Below the pieces are notes generated by a model. It saw only the letters and a list, made by a program, of their open reading frames with translations, did not search any database and was not told the origin of the DNA. Shown here in pieces: positions 57,105-64,000 of a stretch of 64,000 nt of DNA; the stretch's first letter is position 1, and every line of letters starts with the position of its first letter. Made by a program: the position numbers and the translations under genes. Source of the DNA: Flavobacterium resistens (GTDB lineage Bacteria > Bacteroidota > Bacteroidia > Flavobacteriales > Flavobacteriaceae); NCBI RefSeq assembly GCF_900182645.1, contig NZ_FXTA01000003.1, forward strand, positions 124,001 through 188,000. The letters run 5' to 3'.

Positions 57105-57602
57105 ATGCAGCTTACTCACGAAGAAAATCAATTTGAAAGAAAGACATTTCCAATAACATTAATTTGCGATCATATTTATTTTCAGCAGAATATTGGTTCT
57201 ATTTTCAGAATAAGCGAAGCTTTTGGAGTTGAAAATATTGTCTTTTTTGGAAAAGATATTCCGCTGACACCTCGTAAAATCAATAAAACTTCACGAAGTA
57301 CACATCTTCATGTGCCACATATGGTTATTGAAGAGTTTTCTGAACTTCATTCCTTCCTTTCGGAAAATAATTTTGAAATTATTTCATTAGAAATCGCATC
57401 TAACAGCAAACCTCTTAAAGAAGTCATTATTCCTGAAAATCAAAAAATTGCGCTTATAATTGGAAGTGAAATAAACGGAATTTCAGATGAGCTTTTAAAA
57501 ATTTCGCATCAAATTGTGCATATAAATATGTTTGGAAAAAACTCTAGTATGAATGTTGTCCAAGCTGCAAGTATTGCACTCTATGAGATTACTTCTTTAT
57601 AA
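57105..57602 (+). CDS. TrmH/SpoU-family RNA 2'-O-methyltransferase
   Basis: A 165-residue SPOUT methyltransferase. Motif 1 is in HIYFQQNIGSIFRISEAFG, motif 2 is LIIGSEINGISDELL, and motif 3 is INMFGKNSSMNVVQAASIAL with the conserved Ser and Asn. The target (tRNA or rRNA ribose) cannot be assigned. There is no N-terminal substrate-binding domain, so it is a minimal member. It follows the DUF4159 gene by 70 bp. Confidence 0.9.
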   Translation: MQLTHEENQFERKTFPITLICDHIYFQQNIGSIFRISEAFGVENIVFFGKDIPLTPRKINKTSRSTHLHVPHMVIEEFSELHSFLSENNFEIISLEIASNSKPLKEVIIPENQKIALIIGSEINGISDELLKISHQIVHINMFGKNSSMNVVQAASIALYEITSL

Positions 57603-57884
57603 AAAATTCTTTTTTGAAACATCCTATCTTTTTTCTATGATTTGATTGTTTATTTTTCTCGATAAACAACAGATAATCACGACGAAATACATTTAAAAAA
57701 TTAAAAAGAAAGAAAAAACTTATTAATATTTTTTGTTAAATTTTTGTAGGAATCAGTATTTGTAAGGGATTGTAAAATTTCTCACAAAATAATCTTTGTA
57801 ATATTTTTCTACAATACATTTTTGTTATAAAATTGCGTTATAATTAACCAAAAGTAATTTTTTATAACAAAAATCCAAACTATT

Positions 57885-58844
57885 ATGAAAAAAGTTTTTA
57901 TTACCGCAGTTGCAGCGTTAGTGCTGTTTGCTTGTCAAAATGACCAAACTGATTCAGCTAATTCAGAAACAAGTGCTGCAGCACGTCGTTCTTGTGCATC
58001 GCAAGATGTATTAGAAGCACAATTGAAAGCAGATCCGATGCAGGCCATCAGAATGAACCAAATTGAAGCTTTTACAAACGAACAATTACTTAAAGGTTTT
58101 TCTGGCCGTTTAGTTAATGGCAAAATTGAAATTCCAGTAGTAGTTAACGTTTTATACAAAACAACTGCACAAAACATTTCTAATGCACAAATCCAAACGC
58201 AAATTGATGTTTTAAACAAAGATTTCAATGCTTTAAACTCAGATTACAATAGCGTTCCTGCTTTGTTTGCTGGAGTTAAAGCTAACATTGGAATCACATT
58301 TGTATTGGATCAGGTTATCCGCAAATCGACTACCAAAACATCTTGGGGAACAAATGATGCCATGAAAAAAACGGCTCAGGGTGGTATTGCACCAACATCT
58401 CCTACTACAAAACTTAACTTATGGTCTTGCGCTATTGGCGGCGGAATTCTAGGTTATGCGCAATTTCCTGGTGGAGCATCTTCAACAGACGGAGTTGTAA
58501 TTGATTCTCGTTACTTTGGATTATCAGGTTCAGCAAACGCTCCTTTTAATTTGGGAAGAACTGCTACTCACGAAGTAGGTCACTGGATGAATTTACGTCA
58601 TATTTGGGGAGATGCAACTTGCGGAAGCGATTTAGTATCTGATACTCCAACTCACAACGATGCAAATTATGGTGTACCAGCTTATCCTCATTATAGTACT
58701 TGCTCTGGAACTCCAGTTGAAATGACTATGAATTACATGGATTATGTTGATGATAATGCAATGTATATGTTCTCTACAGGTCAAAAAAGCAGAATGATGG
58801 CAATATTTGCTACTGGCGGACCAAGAGCAGCTTTTGCACAATAA
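57885..58844 (+). CDS. M43-family zinc metalloprotease, lipoprotein
   Basis: A 319-residue metzincin of the pappalysin/cytophagalysin type. Lipobox Cys17 (LVLFAC) indicates export and lipid anchoring. The catalytic motif HEVGHWMNLRH is at residues 229-239 and a Met-turn (TMNYMDY) lies near residue 285. Four Cys in the catalytic half could form disulfides. No type IX secretion C-terminal domain is visible. It is a single gene with its own terminator, after a 282-bp AT-rich upstream region with no recognised gene. Confidence 0.92.
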   Translation: MKKVFITAVAALVLFACQNDQTDSANSETSAAARRSCASQDVLEAQLKADPMQAIRMNQIEAFTNEQLLKGFSGRLVNGKIEIPVVVNVLYKTTAQNISNAQIQTQIDVLNKDFNALNSDYNSVPALFAGVKANIGITFVLDQVIRKSTTKTSWGTNDAMKKTAQGGIAPTSPTTKLNLWSCAIGGGILGYAQFPGGASSTDGVVIDSRYFGLSGSANAPFNLGRTATHEVGHWMNLRHIWGDATCGSDLVSDTPTHNDANYGVPAYPHYSTCSGTPVEMTMNYMDYVDDNAMYMFSTGQKSRMMAIFATGGPRAAFAQ

Positions 58845-58872
58845 AAACATTATAAAACCAAGTCAATGTTTT

Positions 58873-58904
58873 AAAAGCGAGATTTAACGATCTCGCTTTT
58901 TTTT
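58873..58904 (+). terminator. Terminator after the M43 protease gene
   Basis: A perfect 11-bp stem AAAAGCGAGAT / ATCTCGCTTTT is followed by TTTT on the plus strand. Confidence 0.9.
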
Positions 58905-58955
58905 GCCTTAAAATTTTAAAAGCTTTTTCCTATATTTATGGTCTAAAACCTAAAT

Positions 58956-60047
58956 ATGATAACATCAAAAATCATTTCTAACGGAATTTTAAGAGCATTA
59001 GCAACTATTCTTGTAATTAGTGCTGTTTTATACTTTTTATACGAGATACAAACTGTAATCGTTTATCTCTGTATTTCTCTAATTTTATGTTTGATAGCAA
59101 ATCCGTTAGTACAGTTTTTAAAAAATAAGCTAAAGTTCAGCAATTCATTAGCGGCAACTACAACCATTATTCTTTTTATATTATTGATGGTTGGTTTTAT
59201 TCTTTTATTTGTTCCTTTAATTATTTCACAGGCAAATAATTTGTCACTTTTAGATACGAACCATCTTCAGTCACAATTTGTAGAAACAGAACAAAGTTTA
59301 GAGACTTACTTCAACATTCAACATGTTGATTTAAACAAAATGCTTAATGATTCGAAGATAACTTCGGCATTAGATTTTAACTATTTTACGAGCTTTATAA
59401 ACTCAATTATGAGCTTTATGGCTGATATGGGAATGGGATTAGTTTCTGTTTTCTTCATCACTTTTTTCTTCATCAAAGATCAGGAAACTTTTAAAAGTCA
59501 GGCCAGAAAAATTCTTCCAGATACAAATGAAGACAAAATCTTGAATTCAATAACCAAAATAAATCATTTACTGACACGCTATTTCATTGGCTTGTTATTG
59601 CAATTGACTGTAGTTTTTATTTTGTACATTATTGTTCTCGTTATTTTTGGAAACAAAAATGCTTTTGTAATTGCCTTTTTATGTGCCATTCTGAATGTGA
59701 TTCCGTACATCGGACCAATTATAGGAACTGTATTAGCGGCAATATTAACGATGATTAGTTTGATTGGAAAAGATTTTCAGTCAGAAATACTTCCTACAAC
59801 AATTTATGTCGTAATTGGGTTCTTATTGGTTCAGGCGATTGATAATAATATCAGCCAACCAATAATTTCATCAAAAAGTGTAAATTCGCACCCGCTTGAA
59901 ATATTCTTGATTACTCTAATAAGTGGTATTACGTTTGGAATTGTCGGAATGATTATCGCAATTCCGGTTTATACCATGCTGAAAGTTATTTTAAAAGAAT
60001 TTTTCCCGAACAATAAAATCGTCTCCGTATTAACTGAAAGAATTTAG
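58956..60047 (+). CDS. AI-2E family membrane permease
   Basis: A 363-residue inner-membrane protein of the AI-2 exporter/permease (UPF0118) family, with about eight membrane helices. Characteristic segments are NVIPYIGPIIGT and the C-terminal SGITFGIVGMIIAIPVYTML. Members export autoinducer-2 or exchange sodium and protons; the substrate here is unknown. The methyltransferase gene starts 2 bp after its stop codon. Confidence 0.9.
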   Translation: MITSKIISNGILRALATILVISAVLYFLYEIQTVIVYLCISLILCLIANPLVQFLKNKLKFSNSLAATTTIILFILLMVGFILLFVPLIISQANNLSLLDTNHLQSQFVETEQSLETYFNIQHVDLNKMLNDSKITSALDFNYFTSFINSIMSFMADMGMGLVSVFFITFFFIKDQETFKSQARKILPDTNEDKILNSITKINHLLTRYFIGLLLQLTVVFILYIIVLVIFGNKNAFVIAFLCAILNVIPYIGPIIGTVLAAILTMISLIGKDFQSEILPTTIYVVIGFLLVQAIDNNISQPIISSKSVNSHPLEIFLITLISGITFGIVGMIIAIPVYTMLKVILKEFFPNNKIVSVLTERI

Positions 60048-60049
60048 CT

Positions 60050-61231
60050 TTGAACACAATTATTTTGCACCAAGACATTCAAGATTTTATATCTCAAAAT
60101 ATTGGTGCTTCAATTTCGAAACTGGCGCTTCAAAAAAATCCTTTTCCTGAAGCCGACTGGATTTTGATTTTAAATCAAATTGAAGCTAAAACAAAAGCTA
60201 AAGAAAAACTGCCAACCTGGTTTAAAACAGAAAATATAATTTTTCCGAGCAAAATTTCAGTTGAACAAACTTCTTCTGAAAAAACAGCCGAGTATAAAGC
60301 ATCTTTAATTTCAGGAAAAACTTTAATTGATCTTACGGGAGGTTTTGGCGTAGATGATTATTATTTCTCACAAAAATTTAAATCTGTAACACATTGTGAA
60401 ATCAATTCAGATTTATCTGCAATTGTAAAACATAATGTAGAACAGTTACAAGTAAAAAACCTGACTTGTCATGCAGGTGATTCTACCAATATTTTAAAAG
60501 AATCCGACCAAAAATGGGATTGGATTTATATTGATCCTTCCCGAAGAAATGATGCAAAAGGCAAAGTTTTTATGTTGAAAGATTGCTTACCGAATGTTCC
60601 TGAATCATTGGATTTTTATTTCGAAAAAACAGATTCTATTTTAATAAAAACAGCGCCTTTACTGGACATTTCAGCAGGCTTATCTGAATTAAAATTTGTC
60701 AAAAACATTCATATAATCGCGCTTGAAAACGAAGTAAAAGAATTGCTTTTTGAAATTCATAAAAATTTCACAGGAGATATTACAATCAAAACCGCCAACA
60801 TTCTAAAAGATAAAACGGAAACATTTGAATTCATTTTAGGCAATGAAACTGAATTTCCGTCTTATCATTTGCCTCAAAAATATTTGTTCGAACCAAATTC
60901 ATCTATAATGAAATCGGGTGGATTTGATGAAGTTAGTTCGTTTTTTAAAATAAACAAACTTCATAAGCATTCCCATTTGTATACTTCGGAAGAATTAATT
61001 GATTTTCCAGGAAGAACTTTTGAAATCCAAAAAGTGATTCCGTATAGCAAAAATGAAATGAAAACCGAGCTGGCAAATCAGCAAGCAAACATTACAACTC
61101 GTAATTTTCCTGAAACAGTCGAAAACATCCGAAAAAAATGGAAAATAAAAAATGGCGGCAATTTGTATTGTTTTTTTACAACTGATGTAAAAGATAACAA
61201 AATAGTTTTAATTTGCACCAAAATAATCTAA
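60050..61231 (+). CDS. Class I SAM-dependent methyltransferase with THUMP-like C-terminal domain
   Basis: A 393-residue protein. The SAM-binding motif DLTGGFGVDDYYF lies at about residue 95 and the catalytic-type DWIYIDPSRR motif follows near residue 160. The last third is a THUMP-like domain as found in Bacteroidetes RNA methyltransferases. The start is TTG at 60050, 2 bp after the permease stop. The RNA substrate is not known. A secreted-protein gene starts 3 bp after its stop. Confidence 0.85.
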   Translation: MNTIILHQDIQDFISQNIGASISKLALQKNPFPEADWILILNQIEAKTKAKEKLPTWFKTENIIFPSKISVEQTSSEKTAEYKASLISGKTLIDLTGGFGVDDYYFSQKFKSVTHCEINSDLSAIVKHNVEQLQVKNLTCHAGDSTNILKESDQKWDWIYIDPSRRNDAKGKVFMLKDCLPNVPESLDFYFEKTDSILIKTAPLLDISAGLSELKFVKNIHIIALENEVKELLFEIHKNFTGDITIKTANILKDKTETFEFILGNETEFPSYHLPQKYLFEPNSSIMKSGGFDEVSSFFKINKLHKHSHLYTSEELIDFPGRTFEIQKVIPYSKNEMKTELANQQANITTRNFPETVENIRKKWKIKNGGNLYCFFTTDVKDNKIVLICTKII

Positions 61232-61234
61232 GCA

Positions 61235-61798
61235 ATGAAACAACTAATTACACTAACTCTTTTTTTATTAACCTTTACTGCATTTGCACAAAAACCATGT
61301 GAATACAGTGTAAATGTAAACGACTCTATCGGGTCGTATAAAGTAACAAATGAATATCTTATAAGTGAGAAAAACTTTGGAGGAAGCTCTAGTTATGTTT
61401 TCTTTTCACTGGCGCAAACCGATGGATTACCAACACTTAACTTACAGCTTATTCAAAAAAGCAAGGATTTCATTAAGGCAAACTGTTTTGACAAAAACTC
61501 ACGTGTATTTTTGCAACTTCAAAACGGCAAAGTTGTTAGCTTAATGCACATCAATCAGGAAAATTGCGGGACACTTATTCACGACAACGGATTTGATAAC
61601 CGAGTAAATACAGGGATTTTTATGTTCATGAAAGATAATTACGAAGAACTAAAAAAATCGCCAGTAACCATGATGCGAATTAAATATTTAACCGATACGG
61701 AAGATTATATTGTAAAAAGCGAAATAACATCTGAAATGAATAAAAAAGTATATAATCCTGATACTTATTTCATTCAGAACATTCGATGCGTTGAATAA
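61235..61798 (+). CDS. Secreted protein of unknown function
   Basis: A 187-residue protein with a signal peptide (MKQLITLTLFLLTFTAFAQ) and a mature domain with at least four Cys. No family is recognised. It is 3 bp after the methyltransferase gene and ends directly against the convergent dipeptidase gene (stop codons adjacent, no intergenic base). Confidence 0.75.
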   Translation: MKQLITLTLFLLTFTAFAQKPCEYSVNVNDSIGSYKVTNEYLISEKNFGGSSSYVFFSLAQTDGLPTLNLQLIQKSKDFIKANCFDKNSRVFLQLQNGKVVSLMHINQENCGTLIHDNGFDNRVNTGIFMFMKDNYEELKKSPVTMMRIKYLTDTEDYIVKSEITSEMNKKVYNPDTYFIQNIRCVE

Positions 61799-62452
61799 TT
61801 ATTCGCATTTCCAATTTTGATCCGAAACCTTATCTTTTAAACCCGCTTTTAAATTATAATGCCACCATTCTGAATCAAAAGAATTGAATCCATTTTTGGT
61901 CATTATCTTTTTCAGAAACTTTCGGTTTGATTTTATTTCTTTTGAAAGATTCTCATAATTATGACTGGCTTCGATTCCAAAAAAATCAAAAGGAGTTCCC
62001 ATATCGACTTCTTTCCCATTAGAATCAACTATTGAAATATCAACGGCTCCTCCTCTATTATGGATGGAGCCTTTTTTTGGATCAGCCACATACTTTGGAT
62101 TCGAAACAATTTCCCACATTCTTTTTTGAATTGATAAAGGTCTGTAACAGTCGTAAAGTTTGATTTTGAAACCTTTCTTCTTAAAATCATTATTAGCCGC
62201 AATTAATGCCTGAACCGTTTTCATTCGCAAAACACATTCAGCACAATCATACACTTTTGCTTTCAAAAAATTATCCTCTGTTGCATACTTCATGTCGTAG
62301 ACAAAATCTTTGCTAAAATCTTTTAAATTAACAAAAGTAGTATCTGAAATTTCATGTTTTACAGGACTTGAATACATTTCATTTTGAGCATTTGACGAAA
62401 TATTCCAAAAAAGAAAACCGGTAAAAAAGAAAGATTTTAGAAACTGTGACAT
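61799..62452 (-). CDS. D-alanyl-D-alanine dipeptidase, VanX-like
   Basis: A 217-residue M15D zinc peptidase. The zinc motif SIHNRGGAVDIS (the SxHxxGxAxD type) is near residue 126 and the catalytic SEWWHYNL motif is near residue 194. An N-terminal signal peptide (about 1-22) places it in the periplasm. In non-resistant bacteria the family recycles D-Ala-D-Ala; vancomycin resistance needs partner genes that are not present here. Confidence 0.92.
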   Translation of the reverse strand: MSQFLKSFFFTGFLFWNISSNAQNEMYSSPVKHEISDTTFVNLKDFSKDFVYDMKYATEDNFLKAKVYDCAECVLRMKTVQALIAANNDFKKKGFKIKLYDCYRPLSIQKRMWEIVSNPKYVADPKKGSIHNRGGAVDISIVDSNGKEVDMGTPFDFFGIEASHNYENLSKEIKSNRKFLKKIMTKNGFNSFDSEWWHYNLKAGLKDKVSDQNWKCE

Positions 62453-62626
62453 AATTTATAGGATTTAAAAATTGAAATTAAACAAAAAAACGCAATCTAT
62501 GGTTTAATATTTTACAATTTTAAAAATCCATTTGGTGCTTCTTTTAAAATAATAATTTGAGATTTTTTTATTAAATTAGCGAAACAAGCCATTATAAATC
62601 AATTAGTTATTTTAAAAAGTTATACT

Positions 62627-63145
62627 ATGAAAAAAAGAACAAAATATTTATTTATAACTGCATTGACTTGTTTTACAATAGTATCATGTAAAAAAGAAAG
62701 CATCAAAAATGTTCCAACAACCGACTCGACCTCAATAAGAACTGAAGCTTTGAAAGCAGATTCGGTGGTAATTAATCCGATTGATACACTGAATAATTTG
62801 GTTGGAAAAAGCGTTATTGGCACTCATTTATTAGCGCAAAGCAGTTTAACTCCAAGATTAAAAACGCTTTTAGGCACTGATTATGATCAAATGGTGAAAT
62901 ACTGGAATACGGAAACTCCATTTACAAAAGAAGGCGAAATTTTACATGCCAGCGGATGCAAACAACATGATTGCAATACTTACTCATATGATTTATACAT
63001 AGATATAAAAAACAACAAATTAAATGTGTACAAATTCAGCGAGTCAAAACTGAACATTTTTGCCGAAGATAATTTCAGAATTGTTTTAAAAGATTCTTTA
63101 TTGCATGATTTAAATATCAAAAAAAGCAATTCTAAAATTCAGTAA
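62627..63145 (+). CDS. Lipoprotein of unknown function
   Basis: A 172-residue protein with lipobox Cys22 (FTIVSC). The mature part has a Cys pair (ASGCKQHDCNTY) that may form a disulfide and a C-terminal beta-rich region. No family is recognised. It is followed by a strong bidirectional hairpin. Confidence 0.72.
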   Translation: MKKRTKYLFITALTCFTIVSCKKESIKNVPTTDSTSIRTEALKADSVVINPIDTLNNLVGKSVIGTHLLAQSSLTPRLKTLLGTDYDQMVKYWNTETPFTKEGEILHASGCKQHDCNTYSYDLYIDIKNNKLNVYKFSESKLNIFAEDNFRIVLKDSLLHDLNIKKSNSKIQ

Positions 63146-63165
63146 AAAAGTAATTACAATTTTTT

Positions 63166-63204
63166 CAAATAAAAATAGCGGCTTAAAACCGCTATTTTTA
63201 TTTG
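63166..63204. terminator. Bidirectional terminator between the lipoprotein and desaturase genes
   Basis: A perfect 16-bp stem CAAATAAAAATAGCGG / CCGCTATTTTTATTTG with a 7-nt loop lies between converging genes. T-rich sequence within and after the stem is present on both strands. Confidence 0.85.
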
Positions 63205-63230
63205 AACTTTCGACTTTTGACTTTCGATTA

Positions 63231-64000
63231 CTAGATCTCCCCAGTCATCAGAATATTTTCCTGAATGCCTTTATCTCTAAGCATTCTGAAATGTGACCGA
63301 ACGGCATGATAAAATGGATATGAAGTATAAGGCAAATCATATTCGGCTGCATAACGCATTATTATTGGCGTGATATAAGGATAATACGTATGTGCAACAG
63401 CAGGAAAAAGATGATGCGCTACATGGTGCGTAAAACCTCCGTATAAAAAATTAGCCAATTTACTATTTGTACTAAAATCTTTGGTTACAATCATTTGGTG
63501 CATGGCCCAAGTCGCCGAAAGATTTCCTTCTTCGTCAGTTCCCGGAAAATGTGCATCTTCGTCAACATGCGTTGATACAAGTGCCACAACCCCTAGAGCA
63601 CTTCCGCATAAATGCATGGCAAACCAACCTCCTAAAACTATATACCAAGGCTGATTTAAGAGAAACATCGGAATGAAAAGCATGTAAATCAGATTTATGA
63701 TTTTTGCGGCAAATAATCGATAGATTTCACGTGTTGGAATCTTCTCAACTACTTTCTTTACATAATTATTTTTTGTTCCAAAGAAATCTTTAAAATCACG
63801 AATATAAATCCAATTCAGACTATAAAGTGGATAAATAAACCACATATAAATATGCTGGTATTTGTGATAATTAAACAATGGACTGTTTGGAAAAATCCTA
63901 ATGATATCGCTTTGTTTGATATCAATATCCCAATCTGGGACATTTGGATAAGCATGATGAAGATTAATATGGCGACGTGTCCACAGCCAGTGATTACTTC
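63231..64000 (-). CDS. Fatty acid desaturase (partial, 5' end beyond the window)
   Basis: The C-terminal 256 codons of a membrane desaturase. Reading continues upstream without a stop to base 64000, where the codons give LWTRRHINLHHAYPN. The HxxHH histidine box HINLHH (63954-63971) and the last box HHVAHHLFP near the C-terminus are diiron ligands of the family; the first HxxxH box lies outside the window. Membrane segments lie between. It introduces double bonds in fatty acyl chains; the regiospecificity is not known. The internal TTG at 63878 is not a start. Confidence 0.92.
   Translation of the reverse strand, partial: SNHWLWTRRHINLHHAYPNVPDWDIDIKQSDIIRIFPNSPLFNYHKYQHIYMWFIYPLYSLNWIYIRDFKDFFGTKNNYVKKVVEKIPTREIYRLFAAKIINLIYMLFIPMFLLNQPWYIVLGGWFAMHLCGSALGVVALVSTHVDEDAHFPGTDEEGNLSATWAMHQMIVTKDFSTNSKLANFLYGGFTHHVAHHLFPAVAHTYYPYITPIIMRYAAEYDLPYTSYPFYHAVRSHFRMLRDKGIQENILMTGEI

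Noticed and set aside
61799..62452. Vancomycin resistance cluster
   Set aside because: Only a VanX-type dipeptidase is present; no vanH, vanA or vanR/S-like partners are adjacent.

Overview
The window is AT-rich DNA from a Bacteroidota chromosome, most likely a Flavobacterium close to F. johnsoniae. The signs are paired SusC/SusD genes, promoters of the TTG-N19-TAnnTTTG type (clearest at the SRP RNA), almost no Shine-Dalgarno sequences, BshA (bacillithiol), a flavobacterial SRP RNA and many hairpin terminators. No tRNA, rRNA, CRISPR array, prophage or IS transposase was recognised.

Region 1 (about 0.3-19.4 kb) is a chitin/GlcNAc utilisation locus. On the minus strand it has two SusC/SusD pairs (15.4-10.7 kb and 9.2-4.6 kb), a GH18 chitinase lipoprotein between them, then a glucosamine-6-phosphate deaminase fused to a PIG-L deacetylase domain, and a GH20 beta-hexosaminidase. 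Divergently on the plus strand are a LytS-type sensor kinase, a LytTR response regulator and an MFS sugar transporter. The gene order matches what I recall of the F. johnsoniae chitin locus, without the large ChiA, which would lie left of base 1. Chito-oligosaccharides would be captured by SusC/D, cut by GH18 and GH20, imported by the MFS carrier, and fed through a kinase and the NagB fusion into glycolysis. A shared direct-repeat motif with about 21-bp spacing precedes both susC genes and the transporter and is the best candidate operator for the LytTR regulator.

Region 2 (19.5-34.7 kb) is mixed housekeeping: a transaldolase-like aldolase, an SDR, SRP RNA, glutamine cyclotransferase, histidine degradation genes hutI and hutG, a DEAD-box helicase, a TPR hybrid histidine kinase, a dicarboxylate/glutamate symporter, aroC and an LpxH-like phosphatase. 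A 43-codon gene at 30388-30519 encodes a double-glycine leader peptide and is easily missed.

Region 3 (34.7-49.5 kb) holds envelope and central metabolism genes: a PrcB-like lipoprotein, bshA, an Fe-S electron-transfer pair, an MCE/MlaD protein, an amidase divergent from LptD, RidA, methylglyoxal synthase, a BadF-type (GlcNAc-type) kinase, gapA and pfkA. Tandem repeats and palindromic elements sit between genes here.

Region 4 (49.8-64 kb) holds TamB, tsaD, rsmE, a DUF4159 protein, a TrmH-type methyltransferase, an M43 metalloprotease lipoprotein, an AI-2E family permease, a THUMP-like methyltransferase, a VanX-type dipeptidase, small secreted proteins and a fatty acid desaturase cut by the right edge.
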